The position numbers and the translations under genes were made by a program. This document shows, piece after piece, positions 1-6,293 of a DNA stretch of 6,609 nt. The stretch is from Acidobacteriota bacterium. GTDB lineage: Bacteria > Acidobacteriota > Vicinamibacteria > Vicinamibacterales > Vicinamibacteraceae. Positions within the stretch are counted from its first letter, which is position 1; the number at the start of each line of letters is the position of its first letter. The stretch spans positions 1-6,609 of the forward strand of contig JACDAO010000723.1 of NCBI GenBank assembly GCA_013695405.1, read 5' to 3'. The notes beneath the pieces were generated by a model. The model was not told where the DNA came from. It did not search any database and saw nothing but the letters and a program-made list of their open reading frames with translations.

Positions 1-863
1 GTCTTGGCCACCAGCTCCCGGATCGACCGGATGTTGGCGTTCTTCAGGCAGTTGTACGAGCGGACCGACAGCTCCAGCTCCTCGATGCTCTTGTCGAGGT
101 GCTCGTCGCTTTCTTCGGTCAGCGTCGCCGGCGTCGAGTCGCCCGCCTCACCCACCACCACGTCGTCGTCGTCGTCGCCGCCGAAGATGAACAGGTGATC
201 GCGGAGCAGGTGCGCCGCCAGTTCGATGGCGTCGGTCGGCGCCAGGGCGCCGCTGGTGGTGACCTCGAGGGTCAACTTGTCGTAGTCGGTGTTCTGACCG
301 ACGCGGGCCGCTTCCACCAGGTAGTTGACCTTGCGAATCGGCGAGTGGACCGAGTCGACCGGGATCCAGCCGATGCCGAGATCCTCGTCGAAGTTGCGAT
401 CGGCCGAGACGTAGCCCCGGCCGTTCTTCAGGCGCAGCTCCATGTGGAGCCGCCCGCCCTCGGAGACCGTCGCGATGTGGGCGTCCGGATCGAGCACCTC
501 GACCGACTGGTCGACCTCGATGTGGCGCGCCAGCACCGGGCCCGGCTTCTCGATACGCAGGTACAGCATCTTGAGCTCGTCGCCGTGCAGCTTGAACGGC
601 ACCTGCTTGAGGTTGAGGATGATGTCGGTGGCATCTTCGACGACGCCCTCGACCGGCGAGAACTCGTGGTTGACGCCCTCGATCTTCACCGCGGTGATGG
701 CCGCTCCCTCGATCGACGACAGGAGCACCCGGCGCATCGCGTTGCCGATGGTGGTCCCCCACCCACGCTCGAACGGCTGCGCGCTGAACCGTCCGAACCG
801 GCCGGTCAGGCTCTCGCGTTCGACGTCGAGTCGCTTCGGGCGCTGGAATCCCTTCCACAGCAT
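1..863 (-). CDS. rpoA: RNA polymerase subunit alpha (3' end outside window)
   Basis: This encodes the alpha subunit of RNA polymerase, whose dimer seeds assembly of the core enzyme and whose C-terminal domain contacts UP-element DNA and activators. Translation from ATG at 863 gives 287 codons plus two bases with no stop, so the end of the C-terminal domain lies beyond position 1. The E. coli protein has 329 residues. The N-terminal domain carries [10 protein letters not shown] at residues 41-50; R45 matches the E. coli assembly residue. [15 protein letters not shown] lies at 67-81. An acidic linker with five Asp (230-234) joins it to the C-terminal domain, where [10 protein letters not shown] (265-274) keeps the DNA-contacting Arg (R268) and Asn (N271) of E. 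coli R265/N268. The start is supported by AAAGGA at 872-877, 8 nt upstream. It is the last gene of the alpha operon seen here; rplQ would be expected next, outside the window. Identity is very secure. Confidence 0.97.
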   Translation of the reverse strand, partial: MLWKGFQRPKRLDVERESLTGRFGRFSAQPFERGWGTTIGNAMRRVLLSSIEGAAITAVKIEGVNHEFSPVEGVVEDATDIILNLKQVPFKLHGDELKMLYLRIEKPGPVLARHIEVDQSVEVLDPDAHIATVSEGGRLHMELRLKNGRGYVSADRNFDEDLGIGWIPVDSVHSPIRKVNYLVEAARVGQNTDYDKLTLEVTTSGALAPTDAIELAAHLLRDHLFIFGGDDDDDVVVGEAGDSTPATLTEESDEHLDKSIEELELSVRSYNCLKNANIRSIRELVAK

Positions 864-889
864 CGATGTAGTCCTTTCAACAAGGGTAG

Positions 890-909
890 CCGCCGGACTC
901 GTCCGACGG
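890..909 (-). other. RNA hairpin upstream of rpoA
   Basis: In the minus-strand transcript CCGTCGGAC pairs with GTCCGGCGG across a GA dinucleotide. Realistically this is an 8-bp stem with a CGAG tetraloop and one G-U pair. It ends 26 nt before the rpoA ATG, leaving the Shine-Dalgarno (872-877) free. No U-run follows, so it is not an intrinsic terminator. A role in mRNA processing, in translation control of rpoA, or none at all is possible. The pairing is seen directly; function is unknown. Confidence 0.5.
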
Positions 910-952
910 ATCACGATCAGCAAACATGGAGCGCGGGTCTGACGCGCCGTGC

Positions 953-975
953 AGGCCGGCTCGGCGAGCCAGCCC
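953..975 (-). other. RNA hairpin downstream of rpsD
   Basis: In the transcript GGGCTGGCTC pairs with GAGCCGGCCT around a GCC loop: 10 bp, two of them G-U. It begins 25 nt after the rpsD stop codon in the 137-nt gap before rpoA. The bases after it (GCACGGCG) hold no U-run, so it is not a simple terminator. It may stabilise the 3' end of an rpsD transcript, mark a processing site, or cause partial polarity before rpoA. Function is inferred only. Confidence 0.5.
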
Positions 976-1000
976 TGCCGACGCCGACCGATCTCGCGCG

Positions 1001-1630
1001 TTACTTCGAATAGAGCTCGACGATCAGCTGCTCCTGCACCGGCAGGTTGATCTGCTCGCGGGTCGGCAGCGACACCACGCGACCCGACGAGGCGCCGGTG
1101 TCGAGGGCCAGCCAGTCAGGCACGCCGCGGCCCTTCACTTCCTCGATGGCGTGCAGGATCGCCGGGTTTCTCTCGCTCGACTGCCGCAGCGTGACCACGT
1201 CTCCCTGGCGCAGCTGGTAGGACGGGATGTCCACCTTCTTGCCGTTGATCAGGAAGTGGCCGTGGCGCACCAGCTGCCGCGCCTGCGGACGCGAGGTCGC
1301 GAAGCCGAGGCGGTAGATGGCGTTGTCGAGACGCCGCTCGAGCAGCTGCAGCAGGGTCTCGCCGGTGATCCCGCGCTGGCGGTCGGCGGTCTCGAAGTAG
1401 CGGCGAAACTGGTTCTCGAGCACGCCGTAGACGCGCTTGACCTTCTGCTTCTCGCGCAGCTGCAGGCCGTAGCCAATCAGCTTCGGCTTGCGGGCCTTGC
1501 CGTGCTGGCCGGGCGGGAGATTGCGCTTCTCGATGCCGCACTTCTCGGTGTAGCAGCGCTCGCCCTTCAGAAAGAGCTTCATGCCTTCACGCCGGCACAG
1601 GCGACAAACGGGTCCGATGTATCGAGCCAT
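1001..1630 (-). CDS. rpsD: 30S ribosomal protein S4, zinc-binding form
   Basis: S4 is a primary 16S rRNA binder that nucleates 30S assembly; in several bacteria it also represses its own operon by binding mRNA. The product is 209 residues, normal for the family. The N-terminus [16 protein letters not shown] has C9, C12, C26 and C31, the CxxC...C....C zinc finger known from Thermus S4, followed by LPPGQHG (38-44). The S4 RNA-binding fold spans about 98-160, with [12 protein letters not shown] (99-110) and [17 protein letters not shown] (117-133). The C-terminal [16 protein letters not shown] matches the family end. AAGGA at 1643-1647 lies 12 nt upstream of the ATG, which is rather far. Unlike the tightly packed genes before it, this one is flanked by spacers of 102 nt (from rpsK) and 137 nt (to rpoA), both rich in hairpins. 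Confidence 0.97.
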   Translation of the reverse strand: MARYIGPVCRLCRREGMKLFLKGERCYTEKCGIEKRNLPPGQHGKARKPKLIGYGLQLREKQKVKRVYGVLENQFRRYFETADRQRGITGETLLQLLERRLDNAIYRLGFATSRPQARQLVRHGHFLINGKKVDIPSYQLRQGDVVTLRQSSERNPAILHAIEEVKGRGVPDWLALDTGASSGRVVSLPTREQINLPVQEQLIVELYSK

Positions 1631-1656
1631 GTGTACTGTGTGTCCTTCTCTGCGTC

Positions 1657-1675
1657 TCGCGGACGAATCCCGCGA
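1657..1675 (-). other. RNA hairpin in rpsD leader, proximal
   Basis: In the transcript TCGCGG pairs perfectly with CCGCGA around a 7-nt loop (GATTCGT). It comes 3 nt after a stronger hairpin at 1679-1700 and about 9 nt before the AAGGA of rpsD (1643-1647). The two hairpins could stack or alternate in the rpsD leader. The pairing is seen; a regulatory role, for example binding of S4 itself, is a guess. Confidence 0.4.
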
Positions 1676-1678
1676 ATC

Positions 1679-1700
1679 GGCACGCTCGACCGAGCGTACC
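1679..1700 (-). other. RNA hairpin in rpsD leader, distal
   Basis: In the transcript GGTACGCTC pairs with GAGCGTGCC around a GGTC loop, giving 9 bp with a single G-U pair. It lies in the 102-nt spacer between the rpsK stop (1733) and the rpsD start (1630). A purine-rich A-run (GAAAAAGGGAGG) precedes it. No U-run follows on the minus strand, so termination is unlikely. It could mark a cleavage site or be part of an S4-responsive leader; neither can be settled from sequence alone. Confidence 0.5.
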
Positions 1701-1732
1701 CTCCCTTTTTCGCGATCCCGGAACCCGCGACG

Positions 1733-2155
1733 CTAGACGCGACGCTTCTTGGGCGGCCGGCAACCGTTGTGCGGAATCGGCGTGACGTCGCGGATGTTCT
1801 TCACATCCAGCCCGACGTTGGACAGCGCGCGGACGGCCGATTCTCGACCCGCGCCTGGGCCCTTGACCCGAACTTCGATGGCCCGCATGCCAAAGGCCTT
1901 GGCCGCGGTGCCCGCATTCATCGCCGCCTGGGTGGCCGCGAACGGCGTCCCCTTGCGCGACCCCTTGAAGCCGATCGCGCCGGCGCTCGACCACGACACG
2001 ACGTTGCCCTCGACGTCGGTGATGGTGATCAGCGTGTTGTTGAACGAGGCCTGGATGTGGGCCACGCCGCTGTGGACCACGCGCTTCTCGCCGCGCTTCT
2101 TGAAGACCTTCTTGCGCCCGGCCGCCGATTTCTTGGTTTCGCTCTGTTCAGCCAT
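1733..2155 (-). CDS. rpsK: 30S ribosomal protein S11
   Basis: S11 sits on the platform of the 30S subunit near the E site and the anti-Shine-Dalgarno end of 16S rRNA. The 140-residue product carries the family landmarks: [15 protein letters not shown] (33-47), [13 protein letters not shown] (62-74), [15 protein letters not shown] (97-111) and the C-terminus [18 protein letters not shown] (123-140). The Asn-Gly at 130-131 corresponds to the E. coli site known to form isoaspartate. The N-terminus is a basic tail of about 25 residues, a little longer than in E. coli. The ATG follows the rpsM stop after only 2 nt. No good Shine-Dalgarno lies in the S13 tail, so translation is probably coupled to rpsM. 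Confidence 0.97.
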   Translation of the reverse strand: MAEQSETKKSAAGRKKVFKKRGEKRVVHSGVAHIQASFNNTLITITDVEGNVVSWSSAGAIGFKGSRKGTPFAATQAAMNAGTAAKAFGMRAIEVRVKGPGAGRESAVRALSNVGLDVKNIRDVTPIPHNGCRPPKKRRV

Positions 2156-2157
2156 GG

Positions 2158-2532
2158 CTACACCGTCTTCTTCTTGGCGATCGCGACCTTGCGCGGGCCC
2201 TTGCGGGTGCGCGAGTTGGTCTTGGTGCGCTGGCCCCGCACCGGCAGGCTGCGGCGATGACGCAGGCCGCGGTAGCAGCCGATCTCCATCAGTCGCTTGA
2301 TGTTGAGCGAGATCTCCTTGCGAAGGTCGCCTTCCACGCCGCCCTGATCCTCGATCACCTTCGAGATCGCCCGGACGTCCTCTTCCGTGAGGTCCTTGAC
2401 CCGCACGTCGGCGCTCACCCCCGAGCCCTTGAGGATGTCACCGGAGCGCTTGCGTCCGATGCCGAAGATGTAGGTCAGTCCGATCTCGACGCGCTTGGTG
2501 CGCGGGAGATCCACGCCTGCGATACGTGCCAT
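2158..2532 (-). CDS. rpsM: 30S ribosomal protein S13
   Basis: S13 lies in the 30S head, contacts the P-site tRNA and forms bridges to the 50S subunit. The 124-residue product begins [20 protein letters not shown] and contains the helix-two-turns-helix segment [14 protein letters not shown] (21-34). The conserved basic stretch [20 protein letters not shown] (84-103) is followed by [12 protein letters not shown] (104-115) and a lysine-rich tail that reaches the tRNA. AAGGGA at 2542-2547, 9 nt upstream, supports the ATG. It opens the alpha-operon part of the cluster, 34 nt after rpmJ. In E. coli the S4-repressed pseudoknot covers the rpsM start; the short spacer here leaves little room upstream for that structure. 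Confidence 0.97.
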   Translation of the reverse strand: MARIAGVDLPRTKRVEIGLTYIFGIGRKRSGDILKGSGVSADVRVKDLTEEDVRAISKVIEDQGGVEGDLRKEISLNIKRLMEIGCYRGLRHRRSLPVRGQRTKTNSRTRKGPRKVAIAKKKTV

Positions 2533-2566
2533 ATGCTCTGTTCCCTTGATGCTCGGTGGCTGGCGC

Positions 2567-2680
2567 CTAGCCTTGCCGCTGCTTGTGCTTCTGGTTGTCG
2601 CAAATCACCCGGACGACGCCGCGTCGACGGACGATCTTGCACTTGACGCAAATGCGCTTGACCGATGCTCTGACCTTCAT
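2567..2680 (-). CDS. rpmJ: 50S ribosomal protein L36, zinc-ribbon form
   Basis: L36 is one of the smallest large-subunit proteins and stabilises 23S rRNA folding near the L7/L12 stalk base. Translating the minus strand from ATG at 2680 gives 37 residues: [14 protein letters not shown] (1-14), [15 protein letters not shown] (15-29), QKHKQRQG (30-37). C11, C14, C27 and H32 form the zinc ribbon of the C+ type, and length and sequence match the family closely. The start overlaps the infA stop by 4 nt (ATGA), implying coupled translation, and GGAAG lies at 2687-2691, 6 nt upstream. It sits at the usual place between infA and rpsM. Confidence 0.96.
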   Translation of the reverse strand: MKVRASVKRICVKCKIVRRRGVVRVICDNQKHKQRQG

Positions 2681-2925
2681 AGCTCGCTTCCGTTCTGCCG
2701 GCGGCCCCCAGGTTCGAGCCGCCCGATAATCCGGCCACGCGTGACGTCCACCGGCGAGACCCGCACCACCACCCGATCGCCGACGAGAATCCGCACGAAG
2801 TTCCGGTGGATGTCGCCGGTGCCATGCGCCGTGATCACGTGACCCGAATCCAGCCCGACGCGGTAGAGCGCCCTGGGCAATTGCGCGAGCACCGTGCCGC
2901 GGACGCCTCCGGGCTCACCTGCCAT
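2677..2925 (-). CDS. infA: translation initiation factor IF-1, divergent
   Basis: IF-1 is a small OB-fold protein that covers the 30S A site during initiation. The 82-residue product shows the fold signature: [16 protein letters not shown] (10-25), GHVITAH (28-34), [14 protein letters not shown] (41-54) and [11 protein letters not shown] (57-67), matching E. coli GTVLETLP, GHVVTAH and RILTGDKV. It differs from typical IF-1 in three ways: the N-terminus MAGEPGG lacks the usual KED element, the GKMRK loop is GDIHR (37-41), and there is an extra C-terminal tail [12 protein letters not shown] (71-82) where most family members stop near residue 72. It begins 6 nt after map with no clear Shine-Dalgarno and overlaps rpmJ by 4 nt. 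Synteny and fold support IF-1; whether it is the only IF-1 of the cell cannot be told. Confidence 0.9.
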   Translation of the reverse strand: MAGEPGGVRGTVLAQLPRALYRVGLDSGHVITAHGTGDIHRNFVRILVGDRVVVRVSPVDVTRGRIIGRLEPGGRRQNGSEL

Positions 2926-2931
2926 GCCACG

Positions 2932-3708
2932 TCAGCGCGCCGATACGCCCGCCGGTGCCGACCGCGCGGTGAGAATTTCCGCGCCCGCCGCCGTCACCGC
3001 CACGGTGTGCTCGAAGTGCGCCGACAACAACCCGTCGACGGTCACCGCGGTCCAGCCATCCGCGAGCACCCGCACCGCCGCGCGTCCGGCGTTGACCATC
3101 GGCTCGATTGCCAGCACCATGCCCTCGGCCAGCCGCGGCCCGCGTCCGGCCGGGCCGTAGTTGGGAATCTGCGGCTCCTCGTGCAATCGCGTTCCGATGC
3201 CGTGGCCCACGAACTCGCGGACCACCGTGAAGCCCTGCGCCTCGACGTACTGCTGCACCGCTTCTCCGATGTCCGAGACCCGGCCGCCGGGCTTGACCGC
3301 GTCGATCCCCCGGTACAACGAAGCCTCGGTGACCTCCAGCAGGCGCTGCGCCTCGCGGCTGATCGTACCCACCCCGACGGTGATCGCCGAGTCGCCGTAG
3401 AACCCGTCGAGCTTCACCCCCATATCGATCGAGAGGATGTCACCTTCGTTCAGGGCCTGCGTTGCCGAGGGGATGCCGTGCACCACCTCGTGATTGCGCG
3501 ACGCGCAAATCGTCGCCGGAAAGCCCCGGTAGCCCTTGAACGCCGGCTCGGCGCCCGCTTCACGCACCAGGCGCTCGGCCTCGGCGTCGATCACGGCGGT
3601 CGTCGCACCCGGCACCACCAGCTCCCGCAACTGAGCCAGAATCCGCGCCACCAGTTGATTGGCGGCCCGCAGCCGGCCGAGCTCCTCGGCAGACCGGCAG
3701 GTGATCAC
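2932..3708 (-). CDS. map: type I methionine aminopeptidase
   Basis: This enzyme removes the initiator methionine from new proteins at the ribosome exit, after deformylation. The 258-residue protein has the pita-bread fold of MetAP-Ia. All five metal ligands are present: D95 and D106 (in SIDMGVKLDGFYGDSA), H169 (GHGIG), E202 (IEPM) and E233 (FEHT). The substrate histidine H77 lies in NHEVVHGIP. No N-terminal zinc or SH3 extension is present, so it is the short bacterial type. The GTG start overlaps the adk stop by 4 nt (GTGA); AGGGAG at 3716-3721 sits 7 nt upstream and fixes this start, and MITCRSAEELGRLR aligns with family N-termini. infA follows after 6 nt. Confidence 0.96.
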   Translation of the reverse strand: MITCRSAEELGRLRAANQLVARILAQLRELVVPGATTAVIDAEAERLVREAGAEPAFKGYRGFPATICASRNHEVVHGIPSATQALNEGDILSIDMGVKLDGFYGDSAITVGVGTISREAQRLLEVTEASLYRGIDAVKPGGRVSDIGEAVQQYVEAQGFTVVREFVGHGIGTRLHEEPQIPNYGPAGRGPRLAEGMVLAIEPMVNAGRAAVRVLADGWTAVTVDGLLSAHFEHTVAVTAAGAEILTARSAPAGVSAR

Positions 3709-4364
3709 CGGCCGTCTCCCTGCACCACCGCCATCACGCTGGCCAATGACAGCTGCATCGCCGAGGCGACCACGTCGGGCGCCTGGTTGCCGTCGATGCG
3801 GAAGAACGTCGGGCGGGCCTTGTAGTAATCCACCAGCGGCTCGGTCTGCTGCTCGTAGATGCGCAGACGATTGCGCACCACCCCGTCGTCATCGTCGGCG
3901 CGCTGGATCAGCTGCCCGCCACAGGCCGCGCAGGTGGTCGCGTCGGGAGTTGCCGGATCGGCCGTCGTGCCGCACTCCGCACACACCCGCCGCCCGTGCA
4001 GCCGGTCGACCAGCACCTGGGCCGGCACCACCACGTGCAACACCGTCAGTGGCCCGCGCCCATCCATCATCGCGTCCAGCGCTTCGGCCTGGCCGACCGT
4101 GCGCGGAAAACCATCAAGGATAAACCCTTTTGCCACGTCCTGTCGAGAGAGCCGGTCACGGACGATGGCGATTGCCACCGCGTCGCTCACCAGGTGGCCG
4201 AGGTCGATCCGCGCCTTGGCCTGCAAGCCGAGCTCGGTGCCCTGAGCGGCCGAGTCGCGCAGGATGTCGCCGGTCGAGATCTTCGGCACGCCGTAAATCC
4301 GGGCCAGTCGACTGGCCTGCGTGCCCTTGCCGGCTCCCGGAGGACCCAGCATCACCACGTTCAC
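3705..4364 (-). CDS. adk: adenylate kinase, zinc-LID long form
   Basis: Adenylate kinase converts ATP + AMP to 2 ADP in the cytoplasm. The 219-residue product has the P-loop GPPGAGKGT (7-15), AMP-site STGD (30-33), DGFPRT (84-89) and a long LID domain about 122-160. C128, C131, C145 and C148 form the structural zinc site seen in Gram-positive-type enzymes, and the LID is followed by a basic segment VVRNRLRIY (162-170). The GTG at 4364 is chosen because it places the P-loop at residue 7 as in E. coli; ATG at 4352 would cut four residues. AAGG lies only 4 nt before the GTG, so the exact start is less sure than the identity. It follows secY by 23 nt and overlaps map by 4 nt. The same frame stays open upstream to 5267, but that stretch lies antiphase inside secY and is not part of Adk. 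Confidence 0.95.
   Translation of the reverse strand: MNVVMLGPPGAGKGTQASRLARIYGVPKISTGDILRDSAAQGTELGLQAKARIDLGHLVSDAVAIAIVRDRLSRQDVAKGFILDGFPRTVGQAEALDAMMDGRGPLTVLHVVVPAQVLVDRLHGRRVCAECGTTADPATPDATTCAACGGQLIQRADDDDGVVRNRLRIYEQQTEPLVDYYKARPTFFRIDGNQAPDVVASAMQLSLASVMAVVQGDGR
3709..3721 (-). promoter_or_regulatory. ribosome binding site fixing the map GTG start
   Basis: AGGGAG at 3716-3721 on the minus strand, inside the last codons of adk, lies 7 nt before the GTG at 3708. It supports reading GTG as the map start within a GTGA stop-start overlap, with translation of map coupled to adk. Confidence 0.75.
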
Positions 4365-4387
4365 TCCGCCTTGAGCCAACGAGCGCC

Positions 4388-5773
4388 TTACCCTCTCCGG
4401 CCGCGGATCCGCGTCTTCTTCATGAAGCCATCGTAGTGGCGCATGATGAGCTGCGACTCCAGCTGCTGCACCGTATCCATCGCCACCCCGACGATGATCA
4501 GGAGCGAGGTGCCGCCGAAGAAGAACGTCACGCCGAGGCCCGAGGTGAACCAGCCCGGCAGCGCCGCGTCGAGCGACTCGCCAATGTACGGAATCGGCGC
4601 CACCTTGAAGCCGCTGATCAGGAACTCGGGCAGGATCGCCACCGCCGCCAGGTACAGCGCGCCAACCAGCGTGATCCGCGACAGGATCAGGTCGATGTGC
4701 TCGGCGGTCCGCTTGCCCGGACGGATCCCGGGCACGAAGCCGCCGTACTTGCGCATGTTCTCGGCCACGTCGTCCGGGTTGAAGACGATCGCGGTGTAGA
4801 AGTACGCAAAGAAGATGATCAGCACCAACTGCAGCAGGTTGTAGAGCGGCATGCCCCAGGCCAGCTGCTGCGCCGCACCCTGCACCCAGCTCTCGGGTGG
4901 AAACATGCCGGCGATGGTCGCCGGAAAAGCCAGCAGCGACGAGGCGAAGATCACCGGCATCACCCCGCCCGTGTTGACCTTGAGCGGGATGTGCGTGCTC
5001 GACCCGCCGTACATTCGGCGCCCGACGACCCGCTTGGCGTACTGCACCGTGACCCGCCGATGCGCGCGCTCGACGTAGACGATCGCCGCCACCACGCTGA
5101 CCATGATCAGCACCAGCAGCGCCAGTCGCAGCAGGCCGATCTCGCCGGTCTGCAGCTGATCGAGCGTGGTCATCACCGCCCGGGGCAGGTTGACGACGAT
5201 GCCAGCGTAGATGATCAGCGACATGCCGTTGCCAATGCCGCGCTCGGTGATCTGCTCGCCCAGCCACATCACGAAGATCGACCCGGTGGTCAACGTCAGC
5301 ACGGTCAGGAAGCGAAAGCCCCAGCCCGCGTCGTACACCAGCGGCAAGCCGCCGGCGACGTTGGTCTGGCGCTCCAGGAAGATGGCGATGCTCAGCGCCT
5401 GCACCACCGACAGCAGGATCGTGCCGTAGCGGGTGTACTGGGTGATCTTGCGGCGTCCCAGTTCCCCCTCCTTCGAGATCCGCTCGAGGTACGGCCAGAC
5501 CACCGTCAGCAACTGCAGGATGATCGAGGCGCTGATGTACGGCATGACGCCGAGGGCGAAGATCGTCACGCGCGACAGGTTCCCGCCCGAGAACATGTCG
5601 TACAGGCCGAACATGGTGTTGCTTGCCTGCTCGGCCAGCAGCGCCAGCGCCTCGGTGTTGATGCCGGGCGTCGGGATGTGGTGACCGATGCGGAACACGC
5701 CGAGTACCGCCAGCGTGAACAGCACGCGGGTCCGCAGCTCCGGTACGGCGAAGATGTTCCTCAAGCTATCCAT
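4388..5773 (-). CDS. secY: protein translocase channel subunit SecY
   Basis: SecY forms the membrane channel, with SecE and SecG, for export and membrane insertion of proteins. The 461-residue protein has the ten expected membrane segments, roughly 18-37, 70-93, 117-134, 153-171, 183-201, 214-234, 269-290, 309-331, 365-386 and 417-435. Landmarks are PYISASIILQLL (78-89), GEQITERGIGNGMSLIIYAG (172-191), the ribosome/SecA-binding loop with RRMYGGSSTHIPLKVNTGGV (252-271), NPDDVAENMRKYGGFVPGIR (332-351) and GGTSLLIIVGVAMDTVQQLE (420-439). The periplasmic loop between segments 9 and 10 (385-416) is about 24 residues longer than in E. coli. The ATG follows a 45-nt gap after rplO that is largely a heptamer repeat, and no Shine-Dalgarno is visible (GTGAACACCT precedes the ATG). 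Confidence 0.97.
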   Translation of the reverse strand: MDSLRNIFAVPELRTRVLFTLAVLGVFRIGHHIPTPGINTEALALLAEQASNTMFGLYDMFSGGNLSRVTIFALGVMPYISASIILQLLTVVWPYLERISKEGELGRRKITQYTRYGTILLSVVQALSIAIFLERQTNVAGGLPLVYDAGWGFRFLTVLTLTTGSIFVMWLGEQITERGIGNGMSLIIYAGIVVNLPRAVMTTLDQLQTGEIGLLRLALLVLIMVSVVAAIVYVERAHRRVTVQYAKRVVGRRMYGGSSTHIPLKVNTGGVMPVIFASSLLAFPATIAGMFPPESWVQGAAQQLAWGMPLYNLLQLVLIIFFAYFYTAIVFNPDDVAENMRKYGGFVPGIRPGKRTAEHIDLILSRITLVGALYLAAVAILPEFLISGFKVAPIPYIGESLDAALPGWFTSGLGVTFFFGGTSLLIIVGVAMDTVQQLESQLIMRHYDGFMKKTRIRGRRG

Positions 5774-5785
5774 AGGTGTTCACGC

Positions 5786-5833
5786 TGGGCATCAGGCTGC
5801 AGGCATCAGGCATTGGCGTCAGGCATTGGGCAT
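5786..5833. repeat. degenerate heptanucleotide tandem repeat
   Basis: Seven adjacent units lie on the plus strand: TGGGCAT (5786), CAGGCTG (5793), CAGGCAT (5800), CAGGCAT (5807), TGGCGT (5814, one base short), CAGGCAT (5820) and TGGGCAT (5827). On the transcript strand the units read ATGCCTG or ATGCCCA. The array fills most of the gap between rplO and secY and crosses the rplO stop codon (5819-5821), so it encodes the last four L15 residues, MPNA. It resembles in style the short tandemly repeated heptamers described in cyanobacterial genomes, but no relationship is shown. Confidence 0.8.
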
Positions 5834-6268
5834 GACGTCGGCCGTGCCGCCCGCCGCCTGGATCTTCTGCGCCGCCGCGCCGCTGAACCTGTGGGCCTTG
5901 ACCTGCAGGGCCTTGGTCAGCTCGCCACGGCCGAGCACCTTGATCTTCTGACTACCCTGCGCCAGCCCCTGACCGTGCAGCAATTCGGGCGTCACGTCGG
6001 TGCCCGCCTCGAACAGCAGCTCGAGCTGGTCCAGGTTGATCACCGCGTAGGCGACCCGGAAGATGTTGGTGAAGCCGCGCTTGGGCAGCCGCCGGTGCAG
6101 CGGCATCTGACCGCCCTCGAAGCCGCGCTTGCGCTTGAAGCCCGACCGCGACTTGGCGCCCTTGTGCCCGCGCCCGGCGGTCTTGCCGTTGCCAGAGCCC
6201 TGGCCACGCCCGACCCGCTTCTTCGAGTGGGTCGCGCCGTCGGCTGGCTTGAGATCGCTGAGATCCAT
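5819..6268 (-). CDS. rplO: 50S ribosomal protein L15
   Basis: L15 is a 23S rRNA-binding protein with a long basic extension reaching into the 50S core, added late in assembly. The 149-residue product begins [20 protein letters not shown], then has the glycine-rich basic region [20 protein letters not shown] (21-40) and [18 protein letters not shown] (49-66). The globular C-terminal part holds [20 protein letters not shown] (109-128) and FSGAAAQKI. The tail after AAGGTADV is MPNA, encoded by the heptamer repeat that continues past the stop, so the original stop may have been altered by the repeat. AGGAAA at 6278-6283 is 9 nt before the ATG. It follows rpmD by 25 nt and precedes secY, the standard spc order. 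Confidence 0.97.
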   Translation of the reverse strand: MDLSDLKPADGATHSKKRVGRGQGSGNGKTAGRGHKGAKSRSGFKRKRGFEGGQMPLHRRLPKRGFTNIFRVAYAVINLDQLELLFEAGTDVTPELLHGQGLAQGSQKIKVLGRGELTKALQVKAHRFSGAAAQKIQAAGGTADVMPNA

Positions 6269-6293
6269 GTCCGTCTCTTTCCTGGACCGACGC

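Noticed and set aside
864..1000. An internal promoter for rpoA
   Set aside because: No convincing pair of -35 and -10 boxes is visible on the minus strand; TTGAAA near 878 lies too close to the start codon to serve.
99..1013. Plus-strand frame of 304 codons, and a 236-codon minus-strand frame at 148-858
   Set aside because: Both overlap rpoA in wrong frames. The rpoA frame gives a full family match from 863 leftward and simply has no stop inside the window.
1679..1710. Hairpin followed by TTTTT on the plus strand, resembling a terminator
   Set aside because: The T-run begins 6 nt after the stem and no plus-strand gene ends here, so a functional terminator is unlikely. The stem is more relevant to the minus-strand transcript.
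926..2260. A 444-codon open frame on the plus strand
   Set aside because: It is antisense to rpsD, rpsK and part of rpsM and shows only compositional bias, no recognisable motif.
4365..5267. Possible 300-residue N-terminal fusion to adenylate kinase
   Set aside because: The open frame upstream of adk is an out-of-frame read of secY and is rich in Arg/Ala/Gly with no fold signature; Adk has a family-consistent start at 4364.
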